A DNA stretch of 51,311 nucleotides from Azolla pinnata (lineage: Eukaryota > Streptophyta > Polypodiopsida > Salviniales > Salviniaceae): assembly GCA_037176905.1 (NCBI GenBank), contig JBBBWG010029888.1, positions 1-51,311 of the forward strand. Direction: 5' to 3'. Shown here piece after piece: positions 25,003 through 34,691 of the stretch. The notes beneath the pieces are model-generated. The model made no database searches and was not told the DNA's origin. It was given only the letters and a program-made list of their open reading frames with translations. Numbering within the stretch: the first letter of the stretch is position 1; the number at the start of each line of letters is the position of its first letter. A program made the position numbers and the translations under genes.

Positions 25003-25216
25003 TGATGTTAATCCATTAATTAGTTTGATGTTAATCAATTAATTAGTTCGATGTTAATCCATTAATTGGTTTGATTTTGATCTATTAATTATTTTGATGT
25101 TAATCCATTAATTAGTTTGATTTTAATCTACTAATTAGTTTGATGTTAATCCATTAATTAGTTTGATGTTAATCTATTAGTTAGTTTGATGTTAATCCAT
25201 TAATTAGTTTGATGTT
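25003..25216. repeat. 24-bp minisatellite with TAATTA cores, upstream of CENP-C
   Basis: About nine imperfect copies of a 24-bp unit close to GATGTTAATCCATTAATTAG plus TTT. Every unit holds one or two TTAAT/ATTAAT or TAATTA elements, the core bound by many homeodomain proteins. The block sits 450-660 bp upstream of the CENP-C start codon. Confidence 0.9.
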
Positions 25217-25829
25217 CATTGAGCTCACAATTCATTGAATGTTAATTTTTAGAACTAGGCGCTAATTTGTAGCTTTTAGTTTGAGTAAGCGTTAAAATGT
25301 CATTTATAGTTTTGTCGAGCGCTTTTTGGTAATTTTCCCTTTAAATATGAAGCATACATATTTTACGTATACCGTATTCTACGTATGTAATAACATTGGT
25401 GGTGATACAGCGGATGTACCTGGATTTGGCATTTAAGCAGCTTGCTCTCTACACCACCGACTCATCGAAGACTGACCCAATTGAGTCGTTCCCATATAAG
25501 AGCTTCACGCCAGCAAATGCGTAACTTCACATAATCAACATGTTTGCTAGCTTATGAGCTCTTTAGGGTTCTCGAAGCTTAGGGATTGATCCAATGTTGT
25601 GTCGATAACGTGCACAATTGTGAGCGAGTATAGAGTCTTTGGTCGGAAACTATCGAATAAACCAAAGCTTCGACACGGGGACGATTAGTTCTGATGTCAT
25701 TCTACAAGACAATTCATTCCAATATCATTCTATCATGGACTGTATCCAAGCCACGACAACATGCAACCAATGAGGTTACAGACCACAGATCATGGAGATA
25801 AAAATTATATGAATAAGATGTAGTGTGCC
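25217..25829. other. Intergenic AT-rich DNA between CENP-C and the NYN gene
   Basis: No coding frame, RNA gene or strong repeat was recognised here. It separates the TAATTA minisatellite from the alternating purine-pyrimidine block. Confidence 0.4.
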
Positions 25830-26590
25830 ACATGTGTATTATGCATATATGTGCTTGTACATGTGCATGCATATGCGTATGCGCATGCACATTTATGTGT
25901 ATGCCCATTACACATGCGCATGTTCGTATACACAGAGCCATCTGTATGTGTGGAGATAAAAAATTATGTGTATACGTATATGTACTTGCACATGTGCATG
26001 CCCATGCGTATGCGTATGCACATTTATGTGTATGCCCGTTACACATGCGCATGTTCGCATACATAGAGCCATCTGTATGTGTGCACTAGTACTAATGCAT
26101 GAGCATGTCGGATGGGCACATGCACGTGTGTGCTGATGTGCATGTGCATGCCATGGGTATGTGCGCCATGCATGTATGGGTATGCGTCATGCGTATGATG
26201 CATAGGCAAAACATGCACGTGTGTGGCCGATGTGCACGTGCGTGTCATGGGGGTATGCGCCATGCATGCATGGGTATGTGGTGCCATGGGTATGTGCGCC
26301 GATGTGCATGGGCATCGGTCGCTGTCATGCGTCATGTGCATGCATCGGAGGCATGTGTGCATGGCCTACGTCATGGGTATGGGCGTGTAGCATGATGCCT
26401 ACGCATGCATGCATGGATGCATGCGTCATGGGTATGCATGCCCGCTATGCATGGGTACGGGCATGTGGCATGATGCGCACGCATGTATGCACGCATACAT
26501 GCGCCATGGTATGCATGCCTGCTATGCATGGGTACGGGCATGTGGCATGTGGCATGATGCGTACGCATGTATGCATGCATACATACATAC
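25830..26590. repeat. Alternating purine-pyrimidine block (ATGTGCATGC-type) with a 131-bp duplication
   Basis: About 760 bp built almost wholly from TG, CA, GC and TA steps such as GCATGCGTATGC. It contains a direct duplication with a 131-bp offset (about 25850-25960 and 25981-26090). The open frames here give Met/His/Cys/Ala-rich sequence on both strands, which is an artefact of the repeat. Such DNA can adopt Z-form or cruciforms. Confidence 0.85.
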
Positions 26591-27008
26591 GCGAACGCGG
26601 TCAAAGAAGGTCGGTTAGGAGCCATCGAAGTTTCTGCGCAAATCTTCAGCGACCCATCTCCGTTCGCCATCGCCAGGAGCAGGCCGAGCCTTTCGAAGCG
26701 ACAGATCAGTCGGAAAGAACCCGGGAAGAAGAATCAGAAAGAACAGAACTCCAAGGAGAAGCCCCGGAAAGGTAAGCGCCGTTTGCTCCTCCCTTTCCAT
26801 TCTTCCGGTCTCTCGGTAATCGTTCCTCAAATCGTCTTCGTCTTCGTCGTCTTTTTCTTGCGTCTTAGGTCTAGTTTGCTACATCTGACTGAAAATTAGG
26901 GCAAAAGCAAAGTAGTAGCCAGAGAAGGAAAGAATCAAAACCACATCTGACTGAAAATTAGGGCGAAAGCAAAGTAGTAGCCAGAGAAGGAAAGAATCAA
27001 AACCAGAG
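26591..27008 (+). other. Leader of the NYN gene, with a probable 5' intron and a 62-bp duplication
   Basis: A likely noncoding first exon ends at a good donor, AAAG/GTAAGCG, at 26772. Just before the start codon a 62-bp segment is repeated in tandem (26881-26942 and 26943-27004) with essentially one base difference. The second copy ends four bases before the ATG at 27009. Confidence 0.6.
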
Positions 27009-28877
27009 ATGCTTCAAGATTATGCACAAATCAGTGCCGTAGTGTCGTACCCTAATTCGAGCAGAAGAATCGCCACGACCTCGCCGTCGACGACGACGAA
27101 GAAGAATCAAGAGAGCTACCCGGCCGTGGCATCCTCTTCATCGAGGACAGCTTCGATGGAGGAACCTGTTGTATCGATACTGTGGGATATGGAGAACTGC
27201 CCAGTTCCAGGTGATGTAAGCGCAGACGAGGTTGCAGGGAACATTAGGATGGCGATCAGGGTTCATCCGGCAATACAGGGAGTAGTGACCATGTTCTCCG
27301 CATATGGTGATTTCAACCAGTTTCCGAGGCGACTCAGGGAGGGATGCCAAAGGACTGGTATAAACCTCATTGATGTGCCGAATGGGAAGAAAGATGCCTC
27401 GGACAAGGCTATACTGGTGGATATGTTCTTGTTTGCATTGGATAACCCACCACCATGCACAATACTGCTGATCTCTGGGGATGTGGATTTTGCCCCAGCA
27501 TTGCATAAACTAGGGCAAAGAGGCTATGGTGTGGTGCTAGCTGTACCTGCTGGGGCAGGTGTCTCTTCGGCCCTTTGTAATGCAGGGCGTTATGTGTGGG
27601 ATTGGCCTAGTGTGGCACGGGGCGAAGGCTTTGTCCCTGCCAAGGCCTTTCTTGCTCACGCCCCGGAAGAGCGATCTGATGGCCATAGCCGTAGCTATAA
27701 TGCTCCTACTCATGGCATCTCGTGGCAATCCAGCGACGATTCAGATACCTTGTTTGAAGAAGAACATAGCAAATGCATCGTGGGTGGTAGTAGCAGTAAT
27801 CGCGTCGATGAGCATCGTGTTGGTTGCAGCAATGATGGGCGTAATAAATGCTTCGCCGGTAATGGTGATGATCGCAATAAATGCCTCCCCGTCAGTGGTG
27901 ATGATCGCAATAAATGCCTCCCTACCAGTGGTGATGACCGCAATAAATGCCCCACCACTACCACCCTTGGTGATGAGTTCAATAGCGTTGACGATGATGG
28001 CCAGAAGCCATGCCCTTCTGGCGTTTCAACTGGTTGCTCAAGGATTCAATCCTTTGCTCCAGCACACCAGAAATCTGAAGCATCTGAGCTCTTCTTGAAG
28101 CGTAAACTAGCATTTGGTTCGAGCTCGCCGTCGTTGGGTTCAAATCCAAATCACTCAGTGGCCTCTGAGAGCAATAATGGAGAAGATTGTGCTACTTCAT
28201 GGGTGCAGCCGGGTGATCTTGAAGGATTGAAAAGTCAGCTCATTAATCTTCTCAAGAATAATGGTGGCGAGCTCCCTTTTGTTCGAGTCCCTTCTGAATA
28301 TTGCAAATTATATGGCCGTCCTCTCTTCCTCTCTGAGTATGGCTCTGCGAAACTAGCTCACTTGATATTACGGATGCAAGATGCCTTGATAATCAAAGGA
28401 GAGGGAGGGAGGAAGAAGATATGTTTGAAAGAAGGCATTCGAGTTCTTCAGAGGCCAGCCGCAGGTGACAATAATGGTGGTATGTGGAATGCAAAGAAAA
28501 GCAGTGTATATAAAGAAGCTAGAATCCCGATCACCATGCCGCCGCCAGTTGTTAAGGATTTGGATATGCTGGAAGAGGTGATCTTACTACAGAGGAAGAG
28601 TGCCAGAGAAGAAGAAGAGTTGGATGATGGAGCAAGAAAGGATGATGGAAATATTGAAGCATTCAAGAGAGAGCTGCAAGAGCTGCTTGTTAGTTATGCA
28701 TGTAAGATACCTCTGATGGCTTTCCAGAGATTATACCACCAAAGGTACTGTCGTGAGCTAGACCTTGCCTCCCTTCATGTGGATAGTTTGGAAATGCTGT
28801 TTGAAAGGGCGAAGGATGTTGCTTCTGTCAAAGAAGAGCGTGAAACAAGGAGGAAATATGTGGTAGCAAGGTGCTAG
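27009..28877 (+). CDS. NYN-domain (limkain-b1/MARF1-type) protein with OST-HTH/LOTUS domains
   Basis: Predicted PIN-like endoribonuclease with RNA-binding LOTUS domains, in one exon of 622 aa. The first 49 residues are Ser/Thr-rich; translation could also begin at Met50. The NYN domain runs about residues 52-205. It starts with SILWDMEN (Asp60) and has SDKAILVDM (Asp132, Asp138) and SGDVDF (Asp158), the acidic positions expected of an active site. An Asp/Asn/Cys-rich linker with four imperfect 13-residue repeats (GDDRNKCLPxS, near 27835-27960) follows. A first OST-HTH is at about 403-475 (LKSQLINLLKNNGGELPF). A second, weaker one is at about 547-615 (FKRELQELLVSYACKIPL). In animals this domain pairing is found in MARF1-type regulators of RNA stability; the role here is inferred. 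Confidence 0.88.
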   Translation: MLQDYAQISAVVSYPNSSRRIATTSPSTTTKKNQESYPAVASSSSRTASMEEPVVSILWDMENCPVPGDVSADEVAGNIRMAIRVHPAIQGVVTMFSAYGDFNQFPRRLREGCQRTGINLIDVPNGKKDASDKAILVDMFLFALDNPPPCTILLISGDVDFAPALHKLGQRGYGVVLAVPAGAGVSSALCNAGRYVWDWPSVARGEGFVPAKAFLAHAPEERSDGHSRSYNAPTHGISWQSSDDSDTLFEEEHSKCIVGGSSSNRVDEHRVGCSNDGRNKCFAGNGDDRNKCLPVSGDDRNKCLPTSGDDRNKCPTTTTLGDEFNSVDDDGQKPCPSGVSTGCSRIQSFAPAHQKSEASELFLKRKLAFGSSSPSLGSNPNHSVASESNNGEDCATSWVQPGDLEGLKSQLINLLKNNGGELPFVRVPSEYCKLYGRPLFLSEYGSAKLAHLILRMQDALIIKGEGGRKKICLKEGIRVLQRPAAGDNNGGMWNAKKSSVYKEARIPITMPPPVVKDLDMLEEVILLQRKSAREEEELDDGARKDDGNIEAFKRELQELLVSYACKIPLMAFQRLYHQRYCRELDLASLHVDSLEMLFERAKDVASVKEERETRRKYVVARC

Positions 28878-29130
28878 AAGAACAAAATGGTGAATATGAA
28901 TCTGAGAATGCTGGATGTCTTATGGAAAAAAGTATGTGGTGAGAGTATTGGAGAGAAGGTCTATTAAGGAAAAGAGAGAATCTGAACCACCTGAGAGTTC
29001 TGGATTTCTATGGAAAAAGCACATGGTGAGGATTGCAGAAGGTTTATCAAGGAAAAGAGAGAATGTGTACAAAAATGGGTCTTTCGATAGGCAGACTGAG
29101 ATTACATGTGGAGTTTTGCTTAATATAGAG
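28878..29130 (+). repeat. Decayed tandem repeats spanning the NYN stop codon and 3' UTR
   Basis: Three imperfect units of about 75-90 bp recur from the last codons into the 3' flank. They are marked by TATGTGGTAGCAAGG (about 28857), TATGTGGTGAGAGTA (about 28932) and CATGGTGAGGATTG (about 29022). The real stop lies in the first unit. Confidence 0.5.
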
Positions 29131-30594
29131 TGAAGTTATCAATGCAGCTCTTGTATAAAGATCACAAGTCCTTCGATAGGCTAAAATGCATGAGGGAGGG
29201 TTTTTGCAGGATAGGTTAATTAGGGCACATCCAACTCTGCCTTTTGCCATGGTTTTCAAGATGGCACTTGAATAATTCAGCATTTCTTGAGCCAGATGAA
29301 TTGGATGGGAAGAAGAAGAAGAAGCTATTGCCCAAGGAAGGAATCGACCCTCGTGTATGGTGGAAAAAAAGTTCAGAAAAAGAGTCAATTCATGGAAAAG
29401 AACCTTCAGCACCACAACTGGTATCGTTTCGGGCTGGGTGGAAAAAGTGATGGCATGTTCAAACTGTGTTTTCTTTGTGCAGTTGCCAGCGCATTCTGGC
29501 ATTTTCCGGGTAAGGTCCCGAGCAAAATAAGCTCTTCTACATAGGTTCAATTCTATTTGTTAATATTTATTCTTTTTCTGTTAAGATGGGCTCTTGTGTG
29601 TTTGTGTATCGGCGTGGAGCTCCCATGAACTTGTAAGTTCCCAAAGAGTAGGAAAATGCTTATGGTTGCAATGCATTTTCTTATTCCTTCTATGGACAGC
29701 TTGGTGGAAATAGAAGAATACTTCTTGCATTCTATTCCATGGCTAAAAGATATCCGTTTACGGAACCACTTTTAGGAAGAGTAGATTGACTTCTGCCATC
29801 ATGTAAGAAGCTTAGGGCTGGTCCTAAATGTATATTTGGTCGATTGTCGAGCATGGAACACTAATAATACATGCTACTATTGGCTTCTTTTTAAGATCGG
29901 TTTATGAAATCATTCCCAACAAGTTTGGCTTCTACATTATTTAAAGTTTACTTAATTATGTAAAACTACATCTGGCATTGGCTTTAAAACATTGTGCTCG
30001 GAGGTCTAAAACTACATCATGGACTTTGGCTTGTCAGAGGATGAGGTTCAAGATCTTGCACACACCTAAGGTTGAGTTTGTGGGCATATTGCGAGAGAAG
30101 GGTTGAAGCCTTGAAGTTACTTGCTCCTCCCGATTGTCACGATTGACTGTGGTTGATAGCTTGTGATGAGCAGGTGAACTTGGAGAAGCTTAATAGAATA
30201 TTCTTAACATCGATCCGGAGGCCTTTGTGAAAGTAGTTGCAAAGAACTTATCCCACGAAACATCACCGGCTAATTGTCGCAACTTAGAGGCATAAATAAA
30301 TAAGACATTCTCTCACGTAACGAACAGGGCTTGCCTCAAAAATCGTTCTGTATGTTTGGGATCCAGAAGAAATCGTTCCGGAAAAAAGCTCATGTAGAAA
30401 GAAGTTCTAGAGCTTCTCGAGCTTTTTGGAAGCTTCCGGAACTTTGTAAAACAATCATCTAAATTAAAACAAAATATACGCGTTTCATATCTGAATAGCA
30501 CGATTACGTATTTGATGCGTCGGTTCAGATTATTTTTGTATAGCAAAGAAAATCACGAGTTCAAATCTCACCATGCCTTTGGCCATGTAGCATA
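29131..30594. other. 3' flank of the NYN gene and intergenic DNA
   Basis: No gene was recognised. A minus-strand open frame (29047-29550) has no family features and overlaps the NYN 3' flank. Near 30545-30580 a CACGAGTTCAAATCTC segment resembles a tRNA T-arm/B-box, but no tRNA fold goes with it. Confidence 0.35.
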
Positions 30595-31040
30595 CAACAT
30601 ACGCAAATATAGGATTGATCGATGCAGAGCATACTATATAGAGCACTGGATCGACCAATGCAGAGTATAGGGCATTGGATTGATCGATGCAGACTACAGA
30701 GCATTGGATCGACCGATGCAAAGTATACAGAATTGGATCGATCGGTGCAGCTTCATTCGGGTTGATCGACGGCATCGGCACCAAGATCGACCAATGTAGA
30801 GTATACAGAACAGGATCGATCGATCCAAAGTACACAGAACAGGATCGATCGATCGGTGCGACTTTCCATAACGTATGCAAAGTATACAGAATCGGATCGA
30901 TCGCTGCAGCTTCATTCGGGTTGATCGACGGTATCGGCACCGGGATCGACCAATGTAGAGTATACAGAACAGGACCGATCGATCGATCGATCCAAAGTAC
31001 ACAGAACAGGATCGATCGATCGGTGCAGCTTTCCATACGT
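30595..31040. repeat. GATCGATC-rich repeats with a 159-bp period
   Basis: Short units such as GGATCGATCGATCCAAAGTA and CAGAGTATACAGAACAGGAT recur many times. A larger segment beginning GCAGCTTCATTCGGGTTGAT repeats at 30747 and 30906, an offset of 159 bp. GATCGATC is self-complementary, so the region is open on both strands and yields spurious frames. Confidence 0.85.
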
Positions 31041-31079
31041 ATGTATGTATGTAGTCTGGGATTGGAGGGAATATTCTCC

Positions 31080-31190
31080 CACTGATGATGGTGGTGATGA
31101 TGGTGATGGTCATGGTAGTCATGGTGATGATGGTGATGGTCATGGTGGTCATGGTGATGATGGTGACGATGGTGATGGTGTGTGGAACCA
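31080..31190. repeat. GATGGT/CATGGT minisatellite before RIQ
   Basis: About 110 bp of GGTGATGATGGTGATGGTCA-type repeats, ending roughly 90 bp before the RIQ start codon. It is probably in the promoter or leader. Confidence 0.85.
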
Positions 31191-31276
31191 TGACCACATA
31201 TTTTCTGACTACTTCTCTTCCTCAAGAGGCAGAGAGAAGGAGCTTCTGTCTTTCCCTTCTCCCTGCTCCCTAAGCT

Positions 31277-32367
31277 ATGGTTTCCTCCGCCTTACACCCT
31301 TCTTCTTCGTCGCCCTGCTCCTCCTCTTCCTCGTCCCTGCTTTCCCTGCAGACCCATTCTTTGGCCGCCCTCACCGCCGCACCTCGCTCCCGCTCCAACG
31401 GCAGAACCCCCCTCCCTTGCAGATGTGAGACCAAGAATCTGCCCCCTGGTGGAACGCAGTATGTGGGTGGGAAACGAGTAAGTCTTTTTCTCTCAGCTTC
31501 CCGTTGTCGCCACAAGTAAGTAGTGTGTGCATCTCTTTGGAGTGCAAGTGTTACTGAGCGTTCTGTGATGTGCCCTTTGTGGAGGAGGCGTAGATCCGTG
31601 GAACAGGATGAATGATTTTTTGAGGATGTGTTGGGCGTGATGCTTGATCCATGATTTGGAGCTGCATTTTGAGTGTGGTGTGCGAGTCGTGGTTTCGTCA
31701 TAGTGACTCGAGGGGCATTGTCATTATGTACCCATAAGTCAGTGATGTGTATGGCGATGCCGAGGATGAGAATGCATTGCATATGGTGCGTGGTGCGCAA
31801 TGCATAATGCATGCATGATTCATGATTCTGGTGATGAATTTGAGGAGGATGTGCAACGATGACAAGGGTGAGGGGATGATGATGATGAATTTGAGGATGA
31901 GGCAGGATTAAGGATGCATGATGATACATGATGCACAATGCTGATGTTTTATGATAATAATAGTGATGCACAATCCATGGTGGCAATGGTGACATGCATG
32001 ATGCATGACGTTGCATGCTTGATGAGGGTGACAAATGATGCAGGACACACAATGGTAATGTTGATAAATGTTCATGGTCACAATGCTAATGTTTTATGAT
32101 GTGCACAACAATGATGGGTAACGGTGTTAAATATTCATGGTGATGATGATGGTCTTTGAGTATCAGTACTATGGCATTCAACTTGAATGGGTTTTAGCTT
32201 CAACCAATATGTGCTTGGCAGTGATGGTCGTGCCATTAACAGCTGTGCTTGACAGTGATGGTTGTGCTAAACCTAGGTACAGAAGTTACAGAGGAGAGTA
32301 ACGCACATAACTTCCGTCCAGGCTTAGCTTCCATGAAGGCTCTGATGTTGATGTTGATGTTGTTGTT

Positions 32368-32398
<31 letters not shown>

Positions 32399-33286
32399 AT
32401 GATGATGATGATGATGATGATGATAAGGAGGATGAGTGGTCATGAATGACCATGATGGGTCATTTTGCGGCCATGGAAATGCACATAACTTATCCTCCGG
32501 ACTTAGCTTCCATTAAAGCTTTGATGTTGTTGTTGTTGATGATGATGATGATGATAAGGAGGATCAGTGGTCATGAATGGCCTTGATGGGTCATTTTGCA
32601 GCCATGGAAACGAACATAACTTCCCTTTAGAGTTAGCTTCCATTAAAGATCTGATGTTGATGATCATGATCATGATAAGGAGGATGAGTGGTCATGAATG
32701 GCCTTGATGGGCCATTTTGCAGAAAATTCCATGGTCCAAGATTGTTCTGTTCTCCATTATTTGGCCAATCGACGTCTTTTGGGCAGATAGATCAAGATGG
32801 TTGTTAGTAGGAGATTTTCTGCTCTCATTTGTAGGCCAATCCATGTCTTATGGGCAGGTGAAGGTAGTTCGAGTCGGGGACAAGTCTGCGAATCTGAGGG
32901 ATAAGGTGAGCGGAGAGCCAGCGTCGGTGAAGCTGTTGTCGAGGATCCAGCAGCTGCGTTTGCTCACGAAAGCCGAGAAATCAGGGCTTCTTTCAGCAGC
33001 GGAGAAGGCGGGGTTTTCCCTGTCCAGCATCGAGAAGCTGGGCCTACTCTCCAAAGCTGAAGAGCTCGGCTTGTTGAGCATTGCCACCGATCCTGCTACT
33101 CCAGGCTCCCTCTTCACTCTGGCCCTGCTCCTCTCTGCCTCAGGCCCGGCCTTCGTCTTCTTCGTCCCCGAGGACAACCTGTGGCAAGTTGTTCTGCAGT
33201 TTCTCGTCGCCCTCACAACTGTTCTCGGCGGCTCCGCTGCATTCGCAGCCTCGAATTTCCTCTCCACCTTGCAGAAGCCTGAATAA
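31277..33286 (+). CDS. RIQ: RIQ-type DUF1118 chloroplast thylakoid protein (2 exons)
   Basis: Member of the DUF1118 family. The Arabidopsis members RIQ1 and RIQ2 are grana thylakoid proteins that affect grana stacking and induction of non-photochemical quenching. Exons 31277-31477 and 32858-33286 join in phase 0 to give 209 aa. The first 50 or so residues are Ser/Ala/Leu/Arg-rich with almost no acidic residues, typical of a plastid transit peptide. The mature part has the repeated family signature [34 protein letters not shown]. It then has two hydrophobic segments (about residues 145-165 and 172-193), separated by VPEDNLWQ. The 1.38 kb intron contains trinucleotide-bearing repeats and a duplicated acceptor region. 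RIQ1 versus RIQ2 cannot be decided. Confidence 0.9.
32305..32735 (+). repeat. Three-copy repeat with GTT/GAT expansions in the RIQ intron
   Basis: Three successive units start near 32305, 32481 and 32612. Each contains CATAACTT, TTAGCTTCCAT(T/G)AA, a TGATGTTG and GATGAT run of varying length, GGTCATGAATG and GGG(T/C)CATTTTGC. The unit lengths differ mainly through the trinucleotide run. Confidence 0.85.
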
Positions 33287-34691
33287 AACAACAACGACGA
33301 CGAAAATCTCCTGGTTAGATCCCTCTTGCCGTATGCGCTATGTAAATAGATCTATATGTTCAATGATCAGGGATTTCGGCTTCGTTTTTTCTTTTCCTTT
33401 CCTCTCTTTTTGGTTTTGCATGTCGATGCATCACCACCAGCTTCCTTCCGGCTCAATGGGAGGAAATCGTTCTCTCTCCTTATCGACTGGCGATGTACGC
33501 TTTGTTAACATCCTTCCAGCTGTCTGTGTTTGCTCTTCGAGATCGAGTGAGAATCGCATGCATGGTTAATTTGTGGGAGATCTCACTCGCATCAGTGAAT
33601 TCCACTAGTCTATTAGTTTGAATTTGAGATCGAGCGAGGATCGTCTGCTTCGATGCTAATTGTGGGAGATCCTGCTTGTATTTAGGTGTGCCCTTGCAAA
33701 ACTTCCTCCTGATTTAATGGGAAATATTTCGCTTGTTGACATTTTTTTTTCAAGTCCCCTATTTGCACATTGAAGCTCGAGCAAAGATGTACATGCATAG
33801 ATGCAGGATTTTGCTTGCATTGATATATCATTGCAACATGTTTCGATTCAGTCCTTATATCAGCCATCGATATATCGGTAAGATGATTGGATAGTCATCG
33901 ATTTTGTGTGAATACAAGTATTCCGTTTCCCTCTGGTATGTTGGATCAAGAGTTCTAGAGATGAAATGTCAAATGAATTGCCTTGTTGAAGATCAACTTG
34001 TGCTTTTACCCATATACCAGCGATGTCTCTGATCCTGTGAAATTTTCATTGGAAAACATCACGTCATCGAGAGCAGATCTGCAGTATGCAATTTTTTATT
34101 GCATCTAACATTTCTTCTGACTAAATCGTCAGATTTGGGATCTGTCCTCATCCCGGATGTAGAAATGACGGCTTTCTGAAGATCGGGTATGGGTGTGAAA
34201 TGAAACATAATGAAATCACCTGATCCTAGTTCTCAAGGAGAATCATAAACCCTGAAATTTGTCTTGTTGACACCAGGAGTTCATGATATCATCTTGATGA
34301 TGATTAAATGGACTCATTGATGCAGTTGCCGGTTTTGGACTACTGTCAAAAAGAAAAAAATCTTGGGTTCAAGTACACATCAATTCATATGTTCTGCGGC
34401 ATTTTGATGTACAAATTAGAAGCCAAGAACAAAACATGTTGAGAAATGTTGCAGTAGAGATACACCTTGCTTCCTATCTTCAGACCAAATATAGCATAGA
34501 AATACCAAGAAGTTTGTATAAAACTACACTCAGCCATTTGCCACAACCCCCCTGAGCAAAGGATTTTAGCATTGCATGATCATAGCAATGGATTTTAGCA
34601 TCTTTGAAATGATGAACACACAATCGAACGAACTACTGGCAGTCGATTGATCAGTTCCCTCCCTCTGGAACTAGCAATGCATTTCAGCGCA
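33287..34691. other. Convergent 3' region between RIQ and the PPR gene
   Basis: Both genes end here, so this should hold two 3' UTRs. Related segments of GAGATCGAG(T/C)GAG then TTGTGGGAGATC recur at about 33540-33595 and 33627-33685, which looks like an old duplication. Nothing else was recognised. Confidence 0.5.

Noticed and set aside
25714-26775. Cys/Met/His-rich frames near the NYN gene
   Set aside because: They arise from the TG/CA/GC alternating tract and appear on both strands; not genes.
29047-29550. Minus open frame of 167 codons downstream of the NYN gene
   Set aside because: No family features, overlaps the NYN 3' flank and its decayed repeats; likely chance.
30545-30580. CACGAGTTCAAATCTC segment as a tRNA gene
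   Set aside because: Only a T-arm-like match; no cloverleaf, acceptor stem or A-box could be built around it.
30530-31225. Minus frame of 231 codons with Ser/Ile/Asp-rich repeats and a His run
   Set aside because: It is produced by GATC palindromes and the ATG/GTG minisatellite; equivalent frames exist on the other strand.
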